64,000 bases of DNA from Stappia indica (GTDB taxonomy: Bacteria; Pseudomonadota; Alphaproteobacteria; Rhizobiales; Stappiaceae), in assembly GCF_020177335.1 (NCBI RefSeq), contig NZ_JAIVMG010000013.1:1-64000 (forward strand), read 5' to 3'. Positions 46,645-56,428 of this stretch are shown here, one piece after another. The translations under genes were made by a program, and so were the position numbers. The notes under the pieces are model-generated. The model was not told the DNA's origin. It made no database searches and was given only the letters and a program-made list of their open reading frames with translations. Every line of letters starts with the position of its first letter. The first letter of the stretch is position 1.

Positions 46645-47139
46645 TTAGCAGACGCGGCGCCTTGGCTCAATGCGCGCGAAATACCAGGAGGCGGCGAGCA
46701 GCGGCACGATGGCGAAGGGCAACAGAAGACGCGCGCCCTTGACGCCGAAGATATAGGCGGTGGTGGCGCCGGTGAAGAGCTGCTCCCAGATCATGCGATA
46801 TGAGAATTCATGCGTGTGCCAGGCCGCATAATAGGTGCGCAGTTGGAGGTAGAACAGAAAGGCTGAGAACCCTGCTGTGGTCACCGTCAGACAGATCAGC
46901 ATGGCGGCGAAGCGGGCCGAACGACGCGGCCGGCGCAGGGTCGCAAGCCGTGCCAAACCCCAACTGATCAACCCGCCGGTGAAGCTGCCGGTGGCATAGA
47001 CGGCGATCACGGCAAGCGAGCGGCCGGACAGCGCCTCCTCCCGGCCAAGGGTCAGGGCGGCGGCGAGGCCGGCGATGATCAGCGTCCAGACAAGCGCGAA
47101 CAGAAAGGGGCGCACGGTGCGGTCGATCCTTGTTGCCAA
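46645..47139 (-). CDS. Four-span membrane protein of unknown function
   Basis: A 164-residue product with four hydrophobic spans (about 12-32, 43-65, 78-101 and 124-150). The N-terminus is basic (MATRIDRTVRP). I recognise no family and there is no charged motif suggesting an enzyme. It lies upstream of purB on the same strand with 38 bases between, and downstream of rpe. Confidence 0.65.
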   Translation of the reverse strand: MATRIDRTVRPFLFALVWTLIIAGLAAALTLGREEALSGRSLAVIAVYATGSFTGGLISWGLARLATLRRPRRSARFAAMLICLTVTTAGFSAFLFYLQLRTYYAAWHTHEFSYRMIWEQLFTGATTAYIFGVKGARLLLPFAIVPLLAASWYFARIEPRRRVC

Positions 47140-47267
47140 GATAGGCTTCCGGCCAGGAGGGCTGGCGCGAAGCTAGCTGACCCCGCCGCGCCCGTCCGGT
47201 CAAGCGGGAAGCCCGCCACGCGGCGCGCGCCATCTTTCGCGACGCGCACGCACGCGGCGTCTGGGCC

Positions 47268-47942
47268 CTAGCGTGCCGCTTCGGCGGCAGCGCGGATGGC
47301 GTCGATATTGGCGCGGTAGCCCTCGATGCCCTTGCCCTTGAACACGGCGGAGCCGGCAACAAGCGCATTGGCGCCGGCGGCGGCCACCAGCGGGGCGGTC
47401 TCCGGGGTGACCCCGCCGTCCACCTCGATGTCGATCGGCCGGTCGCCGATCATCGCCTTGATGCGGGCGACCTTGTCGACCATGGCGGGGATGAAGGACT
47501 GGCCGCCGAAACCGGGATTGACGCTCATCACCAGCACCAGATCGAGCCGGTCGAGCACGTATTCGATGACGCTTTCCGGCGTTGCCGGGTTGAGTGACAC
47601 GCCGGCCTTCTTGCCCAGTGCCCGGATTGCCTGCAGCGAACGGTCGAGATGCGGGCCGGCCTCGGCATGCACGGTGATGATGTCCGAGCCGGCCTTGGCG
47701 AAAGCTTCCAGATAAGCATCGCACGGGGCGATCATCAGATGGGTGTCGAACACCTTGTCGGTGTGGCGACGCATGGCGGCGATGACATCCGGGCCGAAGC
47801 TGATGTTGGGGACGAAATGGCCGTCCATCACATCGAGATGGATCCAGTCCGCGCCCGCTTCCACGACGTCGCGTACTTCCTGTCCGAAGGCGGAGAAGTC
47901 GGAAGCGAGCATGGAGGGGGCGATGGCGAGCGGGCGTGTCAT
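47268..47942 (-). CDS. rpe: Ribulose-phosphate 3-epimerase
   Basis: A 224-residue TIM-barrel enzyme interconverting ribulose 5-phosphate and xylulose 5-phosphate. Signature stretches are [45 protein letters not shown] and DGGVTPETA. All metal and catalytic residues are intact. Confidence 0.97.
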   Translation of the reverse strand: MTRPLAIAPSMLASDFSAFGQEVRDVVEAGADWIHLDVMDGHFVPNISFGPDVIAAMRRHTDKVFDTHLMIAPCDAYLEAFAKAGSDIITVHAEAGPHLDRSLQAIRALGKKAGVSLNPATPESVIEYVLDRLDLVLVMSVNPGFGGQSFIPAMVDKVARIKAMIGDRPIDIEVDGGVTPETAPLVAAAGANALVAGSAVFKGKGIEGYRANIDAIRAAAEAAR

Positions 47943-48058
47943 GTCAGAAAGGCTCCGGGAAGCGGCGGGTCAAGGGATGAGGCGCGGCTATCATGTTGCC
48001 CGCCCGCTCACAAGTGTTTTGCGGCCCGATGCTGGCCAGCTTGGCCGGTCTCGGATGG

Positions 48059-48802
48059 TCAGAGCGCGCCGGTGATCGCCAGGAAGCGGCCGTTCGGGCC
48101 TTCGAAGCCGATGGTTTCCATCTGGATCAGCACGGCAAAGCGCGGCGAGCCCGCTTGCGGATGGTGGGTGATGACCCGTTCAATGCGATAGCGCAGCGGG
48201 CAACCGCGACTTGTCGGCACGCGCCTGTCCTCATTGAGCACCCGGGTGCCGGCCTGATCGGTGAGGAGCAGGCGAAAGCCCCGGACCTCGCCGAAGCCGC
48301 TCGGGCACTCGCTCTGTGCCGGCACGGCGATTTCCTCAAGGATGAGGCGGAGCGGTGTGTCGCTGGTCGGGGCGATCATGCGCGGCAGGACCAGCATTTC
48401 ATGGGGATTGGCGGAGAGCTCGGTGGGGGGATTGTGGCCGACGGTGCGCCCGTGGCCGGCGATGTCGCTGGCGGCAAGGGTCTGGCGGGCGGTGCGGGCG
48501 TTGGCGGCGCGGGTGCGGGCAAGCTCGGCGTCGAAATCGACCGGGACACTGTCGTCGATCTCGTCCAGGCGCCGGAACGGACTGCCGCGCACCCAACTGT
48601 CGCGGGCGGTGTCGATCACATAGATGTTGGAGTAGGGAAAGCCGGAGCCATCCTGAATGCCGTATTCCTCGAACGCGAAGTGGTCGCCGCTCGCGGAAAA
48701 GCCGAGAACATCGACCTTCGCGAAATCCCCGGCACTTGCCTGTGTGGCTGGCAGGAGGAGCGTCGCGGCAAGGGTGAGCACGGATAAAATGCGAGCGGAC
48801 AT
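48059..48802 (-). CDS. DUF2259-like secreted protein
   Basis: A 247-residue product with a signal peptide (LSVLTLAATLLLPATQASAG). The mature protein starts FAKVDVLGFSASGDHFAFEEYG, typical of the DUF2259 family of predicted secreted proteins, with the expected following IQDGSGFPYSNIYVID. The function is unknown. The ATG at 48802 is chosen because it puts the signal at the N-terminus; the frame extends to 49009. Confidence 0.82.
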   Translation of the reverse strand: MSARILSVLTLAATLLLPATQASAGDFAKVDVLGFSASGDHFAFEEYGIQDGSGFPYSNIYVIDTARDSWVRGSPFRRLDEIDDSVPVDFDAELARTRAANARTARQTLAASDIAGHGRTVGHNPPTELSANPHEMLVLPRMIAPTSDTPLRLILEEIAVPAQSECPSGFGEVRGFRLLLTDQAGTRVLNEDRRVPTSRGCPLRYRIERVITHHPQAGSPRFAVLIQMETIGFEGPNGRFLAITGAL

Positions 48803-48881
48803 GATCAATCTCCATTGACGACTTGCACCGGGAGTATAACAGCGGCACAACACAGGCGCCGTGATGACGATCACGGTCGTG

Positions 48882-49838
48882 TTACTGCGAAGCGCGCAGC
48901 CGCGCCGCCAGCGGTCCGAGCAGCCACGGCAGGAGATAGATAGGCAGTTGCGCCAGACCGAAATACAGCCAGGCAAGATCCGGCAGGCTGCCACCGAGGG
49001 CGGCGACAATCAGGCCCATGTTGCGATTGCCGGCCGCATGGGCGACGACGAAGGCCTGGTCGCGCCGGCTGGCGGAGAACGCGAGCATGGTCACGCCCAT
49101 CTGAAACAGGGCGACGGCGAAGGTCAGCGCGGCGATGCCGACGGTCAACAGCGGCGCGGCCTGAAACCGGGCGCTGACGCCATCCATCACCGCGACGGCG
49201 AAGACGAAGAGAATCAGGACATTCAGGCCGTCGATATGCGCCTGGGCAGCGGCGATCCTGCGCCCGCCGGTCAGACGGCGGAGGGCGTAGGCCAATCCGG
49301 CCGAGGCGGCGAGCAGCAGGCCGAGCCGCAGGGCCAGTGCGGGTGCGTCGATCGGCAGGACGTCGCCGAGAATGAATGTGCCGATCAGCGGAGCCGTCAG
49401 CGGTGTCAGCAGCATGGTGATGCAGATCAGCGCCAGCGCCAGTGCCGCATCAAGGCCGATCAGGGCGATGAACGCGGGCGCGGACATGATCGGCGGGGCG
49501 GCGGTGACGATGAAGGCGGCGAGCGCCAGATCGGGATATCCGGCAAGAACGCCGCTTTCGCGCAAGACAAGCCCGAGGCCGACCGGCAGGATCACCAACA
49601 TCCACAGGCTTGCCGACAGCAAGAGCCAGGGCCTGCGAATATGCGCCAGCACGGCGGATGGCTCGACCCTCAGGAAGGCAAGCACCAGCAGCACGAAGAT
49701 GGCCTCTTCGACGAAGGGGCGGAACAGCGCCGAAAGCTGCGGCAGCATCAGGCCGAGCAGGGCGCTGATGGCCACGGCCCGGGTTCCCTGGCGGCCGAGC
49801 CATGCAAGCGCCTGCGCGGGAAGGGTGACGGCCCGCAT
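48882..49838 (-). CDS. SBF/ACR3-like transporter
   Basis: A 318-residue protein with nine or ten hydrophobic spans. AAGNRNMGLIVAALGG near the C-terminus and TAAPPIMSAPAFIALIG in the middle recall the bile acid:sodium symporter (SBF) superfamily, with its crossed helix motifs. The substrate is unknown. It is divergent from the DadA-like gene. Its start at 49838 lies about 136 bases from that gene. Confidence 0.78.
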   Translation of the reverse strand: MRAVTLPAQALAWLGRQGTRAVAISALLGLMLPQLSALFRPFVEEAIFVLLVLAFLRVEPSAVLAHIRRPWLLLSASLWMLVILPVGLGLVLRESGVLAGYPDLALAAFIVTAAPPIMSAPAFIALIGLDAALALALICITMLLTPLTAPLIGTFILGDVLPIDAPALALRLGLLLAASAGLAYALRRLTGGRRIAAAQAHIDGLNVLILFVFAVAVMDGVSARFQAAPLLTVGIAALTFAVALFQMGVTMLAFSASRRDQAFVVAHAAGNRNMGLIVAALGGSLPDLAWLYFGLAQLPIYLLPWLLGPLAARLRASQ

Positions 49839-49974
49839 GGCGGCTCCTGTGGCTGGGGCGCGGGCGAAGTTGAGCTGGGCTGGACCCGCCCGGCACGCGC
49901 GCTGGTGAGACGGCCAGTATCGGCGCGCCTGGTGATCGGTTGCAAGGCGCTTCTGCTACCTGTGGACGTGGCGC

Positions 49975-51243
49975 ATGCGTAGCGTCGATGTCATCGTGCT
50001 TGGCGCCGGCATCGCCGGGATCTCCGCCGCCCTGCATCTGCAGGCGCGTGGCCGTCAGGTGCTGCTGCTCGACCGGGGGCCGGCGGGCGAGGAAGCCTCG
50101 CGCGGCAATGCCGGGGTAATCCCACGCGATGGCTGTATCCCGCATCGGCTCAGCGCCAGCCCGTTGGCGCTGGGCGCCCAGGCGCTGGGTCTGCGTCCCG
50201 AAGCTCATGTCTCCTGGCGGGGACTGCGTCATCAACTGCCGTGGCTGCGGGCGTTCCGCGATGCTTCTGCATCGGTGGGCGTGAGCCGCTATGTGCGCGC
50301 GCTTGCACCGGTGCAGGCGGCGGCGGTGGGCGAGCATCTGGCCCTGGCGCGGGCGGCAAATGCGCTGCGGTTTTTCCGGCCGACCGGGCTGGTCAAGCTG
50401 CATGATGCGCGCGATGCGGAGGCGGCGGAGCTGGAGGCGCATTTCGCGCGGATCTACGGTACCGATTACAGCGAGCTGTCATCGGTGGATCTGGCCCGGC
50501 TGGAGCCGCATCTGGTGGCGCGCGGTCTGCGGGCGGTCTATTGGCCGGACGGGCAGTCGGTTTCCTCGCCGGGCGGGGTGACCAAGGCCTATGCGCGGCT
50601 CTTGCGCGAACGAGGCGGCATCATCGACACCGGCGACGCGCAGTCGCTGGCCGGGGCGCAAGGGACCTGGAGCGTGCGCGCCAGCCGGGGCGTGGTCGAG
50701 GCGGGAACGGTGGTCGTGGCGCTGGGCAGTTGGTCCGCCGACCTTTTGGCGCCGCTCGGCTACGCATTTCCGCTGGCGGCGCTGCGTGGCTATCACCTGC
50801 ATTTACGCCCAGCCTCTGGCGCGGGCCTGTCGCGGCCGGTTGCGGATATGGCGCGAGGCTTCGTGCTGTCGCCGATGGAGCGCGGCATTCGCCTGACCAC
50901 CGGGGTGGAGCTGGCGCCGCGCGATGCACCGGCGCGGCCGCGCCAGATGGCGCAGGCGCTGGCTGCCGCGCGGCAGATCTTCCCGCTGGGCAGCCCTGTT
51001 GATGCGACGCCCTGGCTCGGCACGCGTCCCTGTCTGCCTGATAGCTTGCCGGTGATCGGCCCGGCGCCGGCCCACCCCGGATTGTGGTTCTGTTTCGGCC
51101 ACGCGGACACAGGTTTTGCCCTCGGTCCGGCCACCGGCCGTCTGCTTGCCGAAATGATTGCCGGGGAAACGCCGTTCACCGATCCGGAAGCGTTCTCCGC
51201 CCGCCGCTTTGCAGCCGGCTGGGAAATGCTACGTTTCGCGTAA
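49975..51243 (+). CDS. FAD-dependent D-amino-acid dehydrogenase-like oxidase
   Basis: A 422-residue member of the DadA/DAO family. The N-terminal Rossmann motif VLGAGIAGISAALHL binds FAD, followed by ASRGNAGVIP. Later GYHLHLRP and the C-terminal DSLPVIGPAPAHPGLWFCFGHADTG (read as separate parts) close the FAD and substrate sites. The D-amino acid or imino substrate is uncertain. The stop overlaps the end of the converging Lrp-type regulator by 15 bases. Its place beside Lrp and indolepyruvate genes suggests amino-acid catabolism. Confidence 0.87.
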   Translation: MRSVDVIVLGAGIAGISAALHLQARGRQVLLLDRGPAGEEASRGNAGVIPRDGCIPHRLSASPLALGAQALGLRPEAHVSWRGLRHQLPWLRAFRDASASVGVSRYVRALAPVQAAAVGEHLALARAANALRFFRPTGLVKLHDARDAEAAELEAHFARIYGTDYSELSSVDLARLEPHLVARGLRAVYWPDGQSVSSPGGVTKAYARLLRERGGIIDTGDAQSLAGAQGTWSVRASRGVVEAGTVVVALGSWSADLLAPLGYAFPLAALRGYHLHLRPASGAGLSRPVADMARGFVLSPMERGIRLTTGVELAPRDAPARPRQMAQALAAARQIFPLGSPVDATPWLGTRPCLPDSLPVIGPAPAHPGLWFCFGHADTGFALGPATGRLLAEMIAGETPFTDPEAFSARRFAAGWEMLRFA

Positions 51244-51708
51244 GGGCAGGGCGACCGTGTGCTTCACGGTGTGGACGACGATCCTTGACTGGACGTCGGA
51301 CACCAGCGTGTTGTCCAGCAGCTTCAGCCGCAGGAAATCGTCGTATCCCTTGATGTCGTCGGCAACCACCTTGATCAGGTAGTCGACCGCGCCGGTGATG
51401 CGTTCGCAGATCACCACCTCCTGCCAGCGTTGCACCAGCTTGTCGAAGGTTTCCATGTTGTCGCGGCTCGGCACGGTCAGCTTGACGAAGGCATAGGCGA
51501 CGAAGCCAAGGCCCACCGCTTCCCGGTCGACAACGGCGACGATCTGCCGGATCACGCCGCTTTCCTTCAGCTTCTTGATGCGGCGCCAGCAGGGCGTCTG
51601 GCTCATGCCGGCCTCGCGGGCGATGTCGGCGATGGACAGGGAGGCGTCGCGCTGAAGAATCCGCAGGACACGAATGTCCGATGGGTCGAGTAGGTTTTTT
51701 TCGCTCAT
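51229..51708 (-). CDS. Lrp/AsnC family regulator
   Basis: A 159-residue regulator with an N-terminal winged helix (LDPSDIRVLRILQRDASLS, then AREAGMSQTPCWRRI) and a C-terminal RAM domain (VICERITGAVDYLIKVVADD). Lrp-type proteins bind DNA as octamers and sense amino acids. The gene is divergent from the indolepyruvate oxidoreductase gene, with 156 bases between the starts, and probably controls it. Its tail overlaps the DadA-like gene. Confidence 0.93.
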   Translation of the reverse strand: MSEKNLLDPSDIRVLRILQRDASLSIADIAREAGMSQTPCWRRIKKLKESGVIRQIVAVVDREAVGLGFVAYAFVKLTVPSRDNMETFDKLVQRWQEVVICERITGAVDYLIKVVADDIKGYDDFLRLKLLDNTLVSDVQSRIVVHTVKHTVALPLRET

Positions 51709-51864
51709 CTTTGTCTATCTGGAAGGATTGTTCGCTTTTTGCGGGATTGGCGATCAGGTTAGCACAGAAATCACCTGAAAGAAGAACCATATTAGACCAA
51801 AGAAATTTACGCCGGGCGCCCGGCCTCCAAAGCTTGCGCCCGCGACGGAGGAGGAGGCCGTCGT

Positions 51865-54800
51865 ATGAACGCCATCACCAAGACCATTGCGCTTGACGAC
51901 AAGTATGTTGCCACCCGTGGGCGTGTCTACCTCAGCGGCATTCAGGCGCTGGTGCGGCTGCCGCTCGATCAGGCGCGGCTCGACGCGGAAACCGGATTGC
52001 GGACGGGCGGGTTCGTGTCCGGTTATCGCGGCTCGCCGCTCGCCGGCTACGACACGGAACTGACCCGCGCCCGTCGGCATCTGGCCGCTTCGCATATCCA
52101 TTTCACGCCAGGGGTCAACGAGGAACTGGGCGCAACGGCGGTCTGGGGCTCGCAGAAGCTCGGCCAGCAGGGGAAGGGCACCGATTACGACGGCGTGTTC
52201 GGCATCTGGTACGGCAAGGCGCCCGGCGTGGACCGGGCCGGCGACGTCTTGCGTCAGGCCAATGCCAGCGGCACGGCGCCGCATGGCGGGGTGCTGGCGC
52301 TTGCTGGCGACGATCATCTGGCCAAATCCTCGATCCTGCCGGCGCAGTCGGAGTTCTTCTTCGAGCATGTGGAAATGCCCGTGCTCAATCCCTCCGACAT
52401 TCAGGAAGTGCTTGATTTCGGCCTGCATGGCATCGCCTTGTCGCGCTTTTCTGGCCTGTGGAGCGGCATGATCTGCCTTGCCGACACCATGGATGCCTCG
52501 GCGACGATTTCCGTCGATCCGCGCCGGCTGAGCTTCATTCGGCCGGAAGATCGCGATCCAAGGCTGCATGACGACCTCAACCGGGTGCTCTTGTTGGGCA
52601 ACCGGCTGGAGACCGAACGGCTCCTGCGCGATATCCGGGTGCCGGCGGCCCGCGCCTATGTGCGCGCCAACGGTCTCGACCACGTGGCCTTCGGCGCCCG
52701 CAAGCCGCGTCTTGGCATCGTCGCCACCGGCAAGGCCTACCGCGACCTGCGGCAGGCGCTGGACCTGATCGGCGTCGATGAGACGCGGGCGCGGGACATC
52801 GGCCTTGCCATCTACAAGGTGGCGATGCCCTGGCCGCTGGAGCCCATCGGCCTGTCGAATTTCGCGCGCGGGATCGAGCGACTTCTGGTGGTGGAGCACA
52901 AGCGCGCCTTTCTGGAGCCGCAGATCAAGGAACTGGCCTATGACTGGCCGGACCATGCCCGGCCGCGCATCTGGGGCAAGAAGACGCCGGAGGGAGCGCC
53001 CTTCCTGTCGGATGTGCTGGAACTGGCGGTGGCGGAGATCATCCCGGCGCTGATCGCCTTTCTGCCGCAGGACTTCATCTCCGCCGAGATGCGCGCGGTG
53101 GTGGAGCGGATGAACCGCCAGGTGATGTGGTCGCAAGGCCATGCGGAGCGGGCCGCGCGGGTGCCGTATTTCTGCTCCGGCTGTCCGCACAGCACCTCCA
53201 CGGTGATCCCGGAAGGCGCGCGGGCGCTGCCGGGCATCGGCTGCCATGCCATGACCGAAGTGGCGGGGCGGACCACCGATGGCCAGATCGCCATGGGCGG
53301 CGAGGGCGTTCTGTGGGTCGGGCAGGTGCCCTTCTCCAGGGATACCCATGTGTTCGCCAATGTGGGCGATGGCACCTATTTCCATTCCGCCATTCTCGCC
53401 ATCCGCCAGGCGGTCGCGGCGAAGGTGCCGATCACCTACAAGATCCTTTACAACGATGCGGTGGCGATGACGGGCGGCCAGCCGATCGACGGCACCCTGA
53501 CCGTGCCGCAGCTCACTCGGCAACTCGAGGCGGAGGGTGTGGAGCGGATCGTCGTCACCGCCGAGGATCCGGATGCCTATCTCGGCCGGCACGATCTGGC
53601 GCCGGGCACACCGGTGGTGCACCGCGACGAATTGATGGCGGTGCAGAAGGAACTGCAGGACTTCAAGGGTGTGTCGGTCATCATTCATGACCAGACCTGC
53701 GCGGCGGAAAAGCGGCGCCGGCGCAAGCGCGGCACCTATCCCGATCCGGACCGCCGGCTCTACATCAACGAGCGCGTGTGTGAAGGCTGCGGCGATTGTT
53801 CGGTGCAGTCCAACTGCCTGTCGGTAGAACCGGTGGCGACCGAGTTCGGCGAGAAGCGGCGGATCAACCAATCCTCCTGCAACAAGGATTACTCCTGCGT
53901 GAAGGGCTTCTGTCCCTCCTTCGCCTGGATCGAGGGGGCGGAGCTGCGCAAGGCCGACAGCGCCACGGTGGATGTGGATGCGCTGCTGGCCGGGATCGGC
54001 GAGGCGGAGCGCGCCCCGCTGGAGACGACGCTGAACCTTCTGATCGCCGGCATCGGCGGGGCCGGGGTGACGACCACGGCGGCGGTGCTGGCCATGGCCG
54101 CTCATGTGGACGGGCTTCAGGCCTCGACGCTGGACATGACCGGGCTGGCGCAAAAAGGCGGGCCGGTGACCTCGCATGTGCGCTTTTCCACCCTCGACCG
54201 GGCGATTGAGGGGCCGCGCGTTCCCACCGCAAGCCTTGATGTGTTGATCGCTTCCGACATGGTGGTCGCCACCAATGCGGAGCAACTGGCGCTGATCGAC
54301 CGGTCCCGCACCGCCGGTTTCGCCAACACCCGGGTTGCGCCGACGGCCGAATTTGTCATGAAGCAGACCCTCTCCTTCGATGAGCTCAGGATGCGCAAGA
54401 CGCTGGAGGAGGCCTGTCCGCTGTTCCATGGCCTTGACGCGGCCGGGCTTGCCGAGGCGCTGTTGGGCGATGCGATCTTCGCCAACATGCTGTTGATCGG
54501 CATGGCCTGTCAGGCCGGGCGGCTTCCGCTTTCCACCGCCGGTCTTGAGGCGGCGATCCGGTTGAACGGGGCGGCGGTGGAAGCCAATTTGCGGGCGTTC
54601 CGCGCCGGCCGGGTGCTGGCGGCGGCCCCGGACACGCTGCTGTCGCTGCTGCCGCAGGGCGGGAGCCAGAAGGAGGCGGAGGCCGAGATGGATCTCGAGA
54701 CCCGCATCGCCTTCCTGTCGCGAGAGCTTGCCGCCTATCAGGACGCGGCCTATGCGCGCCGGTTCGACGCGGCGATCGAGCGCTTGCGGGCGCGGGATGC

Positions 54801-55362
54801 GGAGCTCGGCCCCGGCACCATGCGCCTGACCCGCATCGCCGCCGACATGCTGCACAAGGTGATGGCCTACAAGGACGAGTACGAGGTGGCGCGGCTTTAC
54901 TCCGATCCGGCGTTCCGGGAAGGGCTGGCCGCGCAGTTCACCGACCCGCGCAAGGTGCGGGTGATGCTGGCGCCGCCGCTGATCTCGCGTGGCCTCGATC
55001 CGAAGACCGGTCGGCCGCGCAAGCTGGCCTTCGGTCCCTGGATCTTCACCGCCTTCCGCCTGCTGACGAAGATGAAGGGTTTGCGCGGAAGCTGGGCCGA
55101 TCCCTTCGGTCGTACCGAGGAGCGCAAGGCCGAACGGGCGCTGATCGAGGCCTATCTGGCGGATCTGGAGACCGTCACCGGGCTCGTCGGCACCGCCAAT
55201 TACGGGCTTCTGGTGGAAATTGCCCGGGTGCCGGATCTGGTGCGCGGCTTCGGTCCGGTCAAGGAGGGCAATCTGGCACGGGCTGAGGCGCGGCGCGCCC
55301 AGCTGTTCGATCGGCTGGAAAAGGAGCGCGAGGAGGGGATCATCGTCGCCGCAGCAGAGTAA
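51865..55362 (+). CDS. Indolepyruvate ferredoxin oxidoreductase, fused alpha/beta form
   Basis: A 1165-residue protein combining a thiamine-diphosphate core (residues about 1-600), a four-Cys iron-sulfur region at about 633-690 (CEGCGDC and SCNKDYSC) and a gamma-like domain starting near 723 with AGIGGAGVTT. It oxidatively decarboxylates aryl pyruvates from aromatic amino acids to acyl-CoA with ferredoxin reduction. This fused form is usual in alphaproteobacteria. It faces an Lrp-type gene that probably regulates it. Confidence 0.93.
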   Translation: MNAITKTIALDDKYVATRGRVYLSGIQALVRLPLDQARLDAETGLRTGGFVSGYRGSPLAGYDTELTRARRHLAASHIHFTPGVNEELGATAVWGSQKLGQQGKGTDYDGVFGIWYGKAPGVDRAGDVLRQANASGTAPHGGVLALAGDDHLAKSSILPAQSEFFFEHVEMPVLNPSDIQEVLDFGLHGIALSRFSGLWSGMICLADTMDASATISVDPRRLSFIRPEDRDPRLHDDLNRVLLLGNRLETERLLRDIRVPAARAYVRANGLDHVAFGARKPRLGIVATGKAYRDLRQALDLIGVDETRARDIGLAIYKVAMPWPLEPIGLSNFARGIERLLVVEHKRAFLEPQIKELAYDWPDHARPRIWGKKTPEGAPFLSDVLELAVAEIIPALIAFLPQDFISAEMRAVVERMNRQVMWSQGHAERAARVPYFCSGCPHSTSTVIPEGARALPGIGCHAMTEVAGRTTDGQIAMGGEGVLWVGQVPFSRDTHVFANVGDGTYFHSAILAIRQAVAAKVPITYKILYNDAVAMTGGQPIDGTLTVPQLTRQLEAEGVERIVVTAEDPDAYLGRHDLAPGTPVVHRDELMAVQKELQDFKGVSVIIHDQTCAAEKRRRRKRGTYPDPDRRLYINERVCEGCGDCSVQSNCLSVEPVATEFGEKRRINQSSCNKDYSCVKGFCPSFAWIEGAELRKADSATVDVDALLAGIGEAERAPLETTLNLLIAGIGGAGVTTTAAVLAMAAHVDGLQASTLDMTGLAQKGGPVTSHVRFSTLDRAIEGPRVPTASLDVLIASDMVVATNAEQLALIDRSRTAGFANTRVAPTAEFVMKQTLSFDELRMRKTLEEACPLFHGLDAAGLAEALLGDAIFANMLLIGMACQAGRLPLSTAGLEAAIRLNGAAVEANLRAFRAGRVLAAAPDTLLSLLPQGGSQKEAEAEMDLETRIAFLSRELAAYQDAAYARRFDAAIERLRARDAELGPGTMRLTRIAADMLHKVMAYKDEYEVARLYSDPAFREGLAAQFTDPRKVRVMLAPPLISRGLDPKTGRPRKLAFGPWIFTAFRLLTKMKGLRGSWADPFGRTEERKAERALIEAYLADLETVTGLVGTANYGLLVEIARVPDLVRGFGPVKEGNLARAEARRAQLFDRLEKEREEGIIVAAAE

Positions 55363-55374
55363 CGGCCGGTCCGG

Positions 55375-56382
55375 TCAGCCGACATGCCCGGAAAAGCGGT
55401 CGCGCCAGGTTGGCGCGACATCGCCGGGCGCGGCGCTGGCGGCATGGATGCCCCGGGCAATCGCCCGGCTCATCACGGCAGCGGCGACCGCGCCCAGCTC
55501 CACCGTTTCGGCAAGCGGATCGCGCGGCTTGCGCTGGCCCGTCGACAGGGCGAACACCAGATCGCCGTCCAGTGCGGTATGCGCCGGCCACAGCGCCCGG
55601 GCGAAGCCGTCATGGGTCATCACCGCCAGGCGTTTCAACTCGGCCTTGGTCAGAGCAAGGTCGGTGGCGATAATGGCGATGGTGGTGTTGGCCCCTTCGC
55701 TGAGGCCGTCCAGCTTGGTGCGCAGGCGCGCACCGTCCTGCGGAAAGGGCGCCGGCCAGCCAAGGCCACCGAACTCGCCGTCTTGTTCGAAGGGAGCGGC
55801 CCAGAAATGCGGTGTGTCGCCGATGGTGGCGCTGCCGAGGGCATTGACGGCAACGAGAGCGCCGATGGTCGCGCCGCTGTCGAGCTGGGCGGAGGCGGAA
55901 CCCAGCCCTCCCTTCAACGTGGCGGTGGTGGCCCCGGCCCCGGCGCCGGCGGTGCCGAGGTCAAAGCTGCCGGCTGTGGCCTTGACCGCTTGCCGGCCGA
56001 GATCGCGATAGGGTGTTGCTTCCCCCCAGTCCTTGTCGCCGCCGTTCAGCAGGTCGAACAGGATCGCGGTCGGGGCAATCGGTACCCGGGCGCTGCCGAT
56101 GGCAAATCCCCGTCCCATGGCGGCCAGTTCCGCCTGAACCCCGGCGCCGGCATCGAGGCCGAAGGCGGAGCCGCCGGACAGCACCAGCGCATCCACTTGG
56201 TCGACAGTGAATTGCGGATCGAGCAGGGCGACCTCGCGGGTGCCCGGCGCGCCGCCGTGAATGGCGGCGGAGGCGGTGAAGGGCGCGTCGCCAAGCAGGA
56301 CCGTCACCCCTGACTTCAGCCGGGGATCGTCGGCATTGCCGACCTTCAGCCCGGGAACATCGGTGATCAGGTTGCGGCGCAT
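55375..56382 (-). CDS. P1 family peptidase (DmpA/NylC type)
   Basis: A 335-residue protein of the N-terminal-nucleophile P1 family. The likely self-cleavage site is Asn232-Thr233 within SEGANTTIAIIATD, which would leave Thr as nucleophile as in NylC; DmpA uses Ser. GGSAFGLDAGAG and the GDTPHFWAAPF segment match the family. The substrate (aminopeptide, beta-amide or other) is unknown. The stop lies 12 bases from the converging indolepyruvate gene. A flavin reductase gene is upstream on the same strand. Confidence 0.88.
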   Translation of the reverse strand: MRRNLITDVPGLKVGNADDPRLKSGVTVLLGDAPFTASAAIHGGAPGTREVALLDPQFTVDQVDALVLSGGSAFGLDAGAGVQAELAAMGRGFAIGSARVPIAPTAILFDLLNGGDKDWGEATPYRDLGRQAVKATAGSFDLGTAGAGAGATTATLKGGLGSASAQLDSGATIGALVAVNALGSATIGDTPHFWAAPFEQDGEFGGLGWPAPFPQDGARLRTKLDGLSEGANTTIAIIATDLALTKAELKRLAVMTHDGFARALWPAHTALDGDLVFALSTGQRKPRDPLAETVELGAVAAAVMSRAIARGIHAASAAPGDVAPTWRDRFSGHVG

Positions 56383-56428
56383 GGGCGAGGCTTTCCGTTG
56401 GAGCGGGGGTGAAGGGCAGCGCGGCGGG

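Noticed and set aside
51754-54855. 1033-codon open frame antisense to the indolepyruvate oxidoreductase gene
   Set aside because: The sense protein is complete and motif-rich; the antisense frame is His/Gly/Arg-rich noise.
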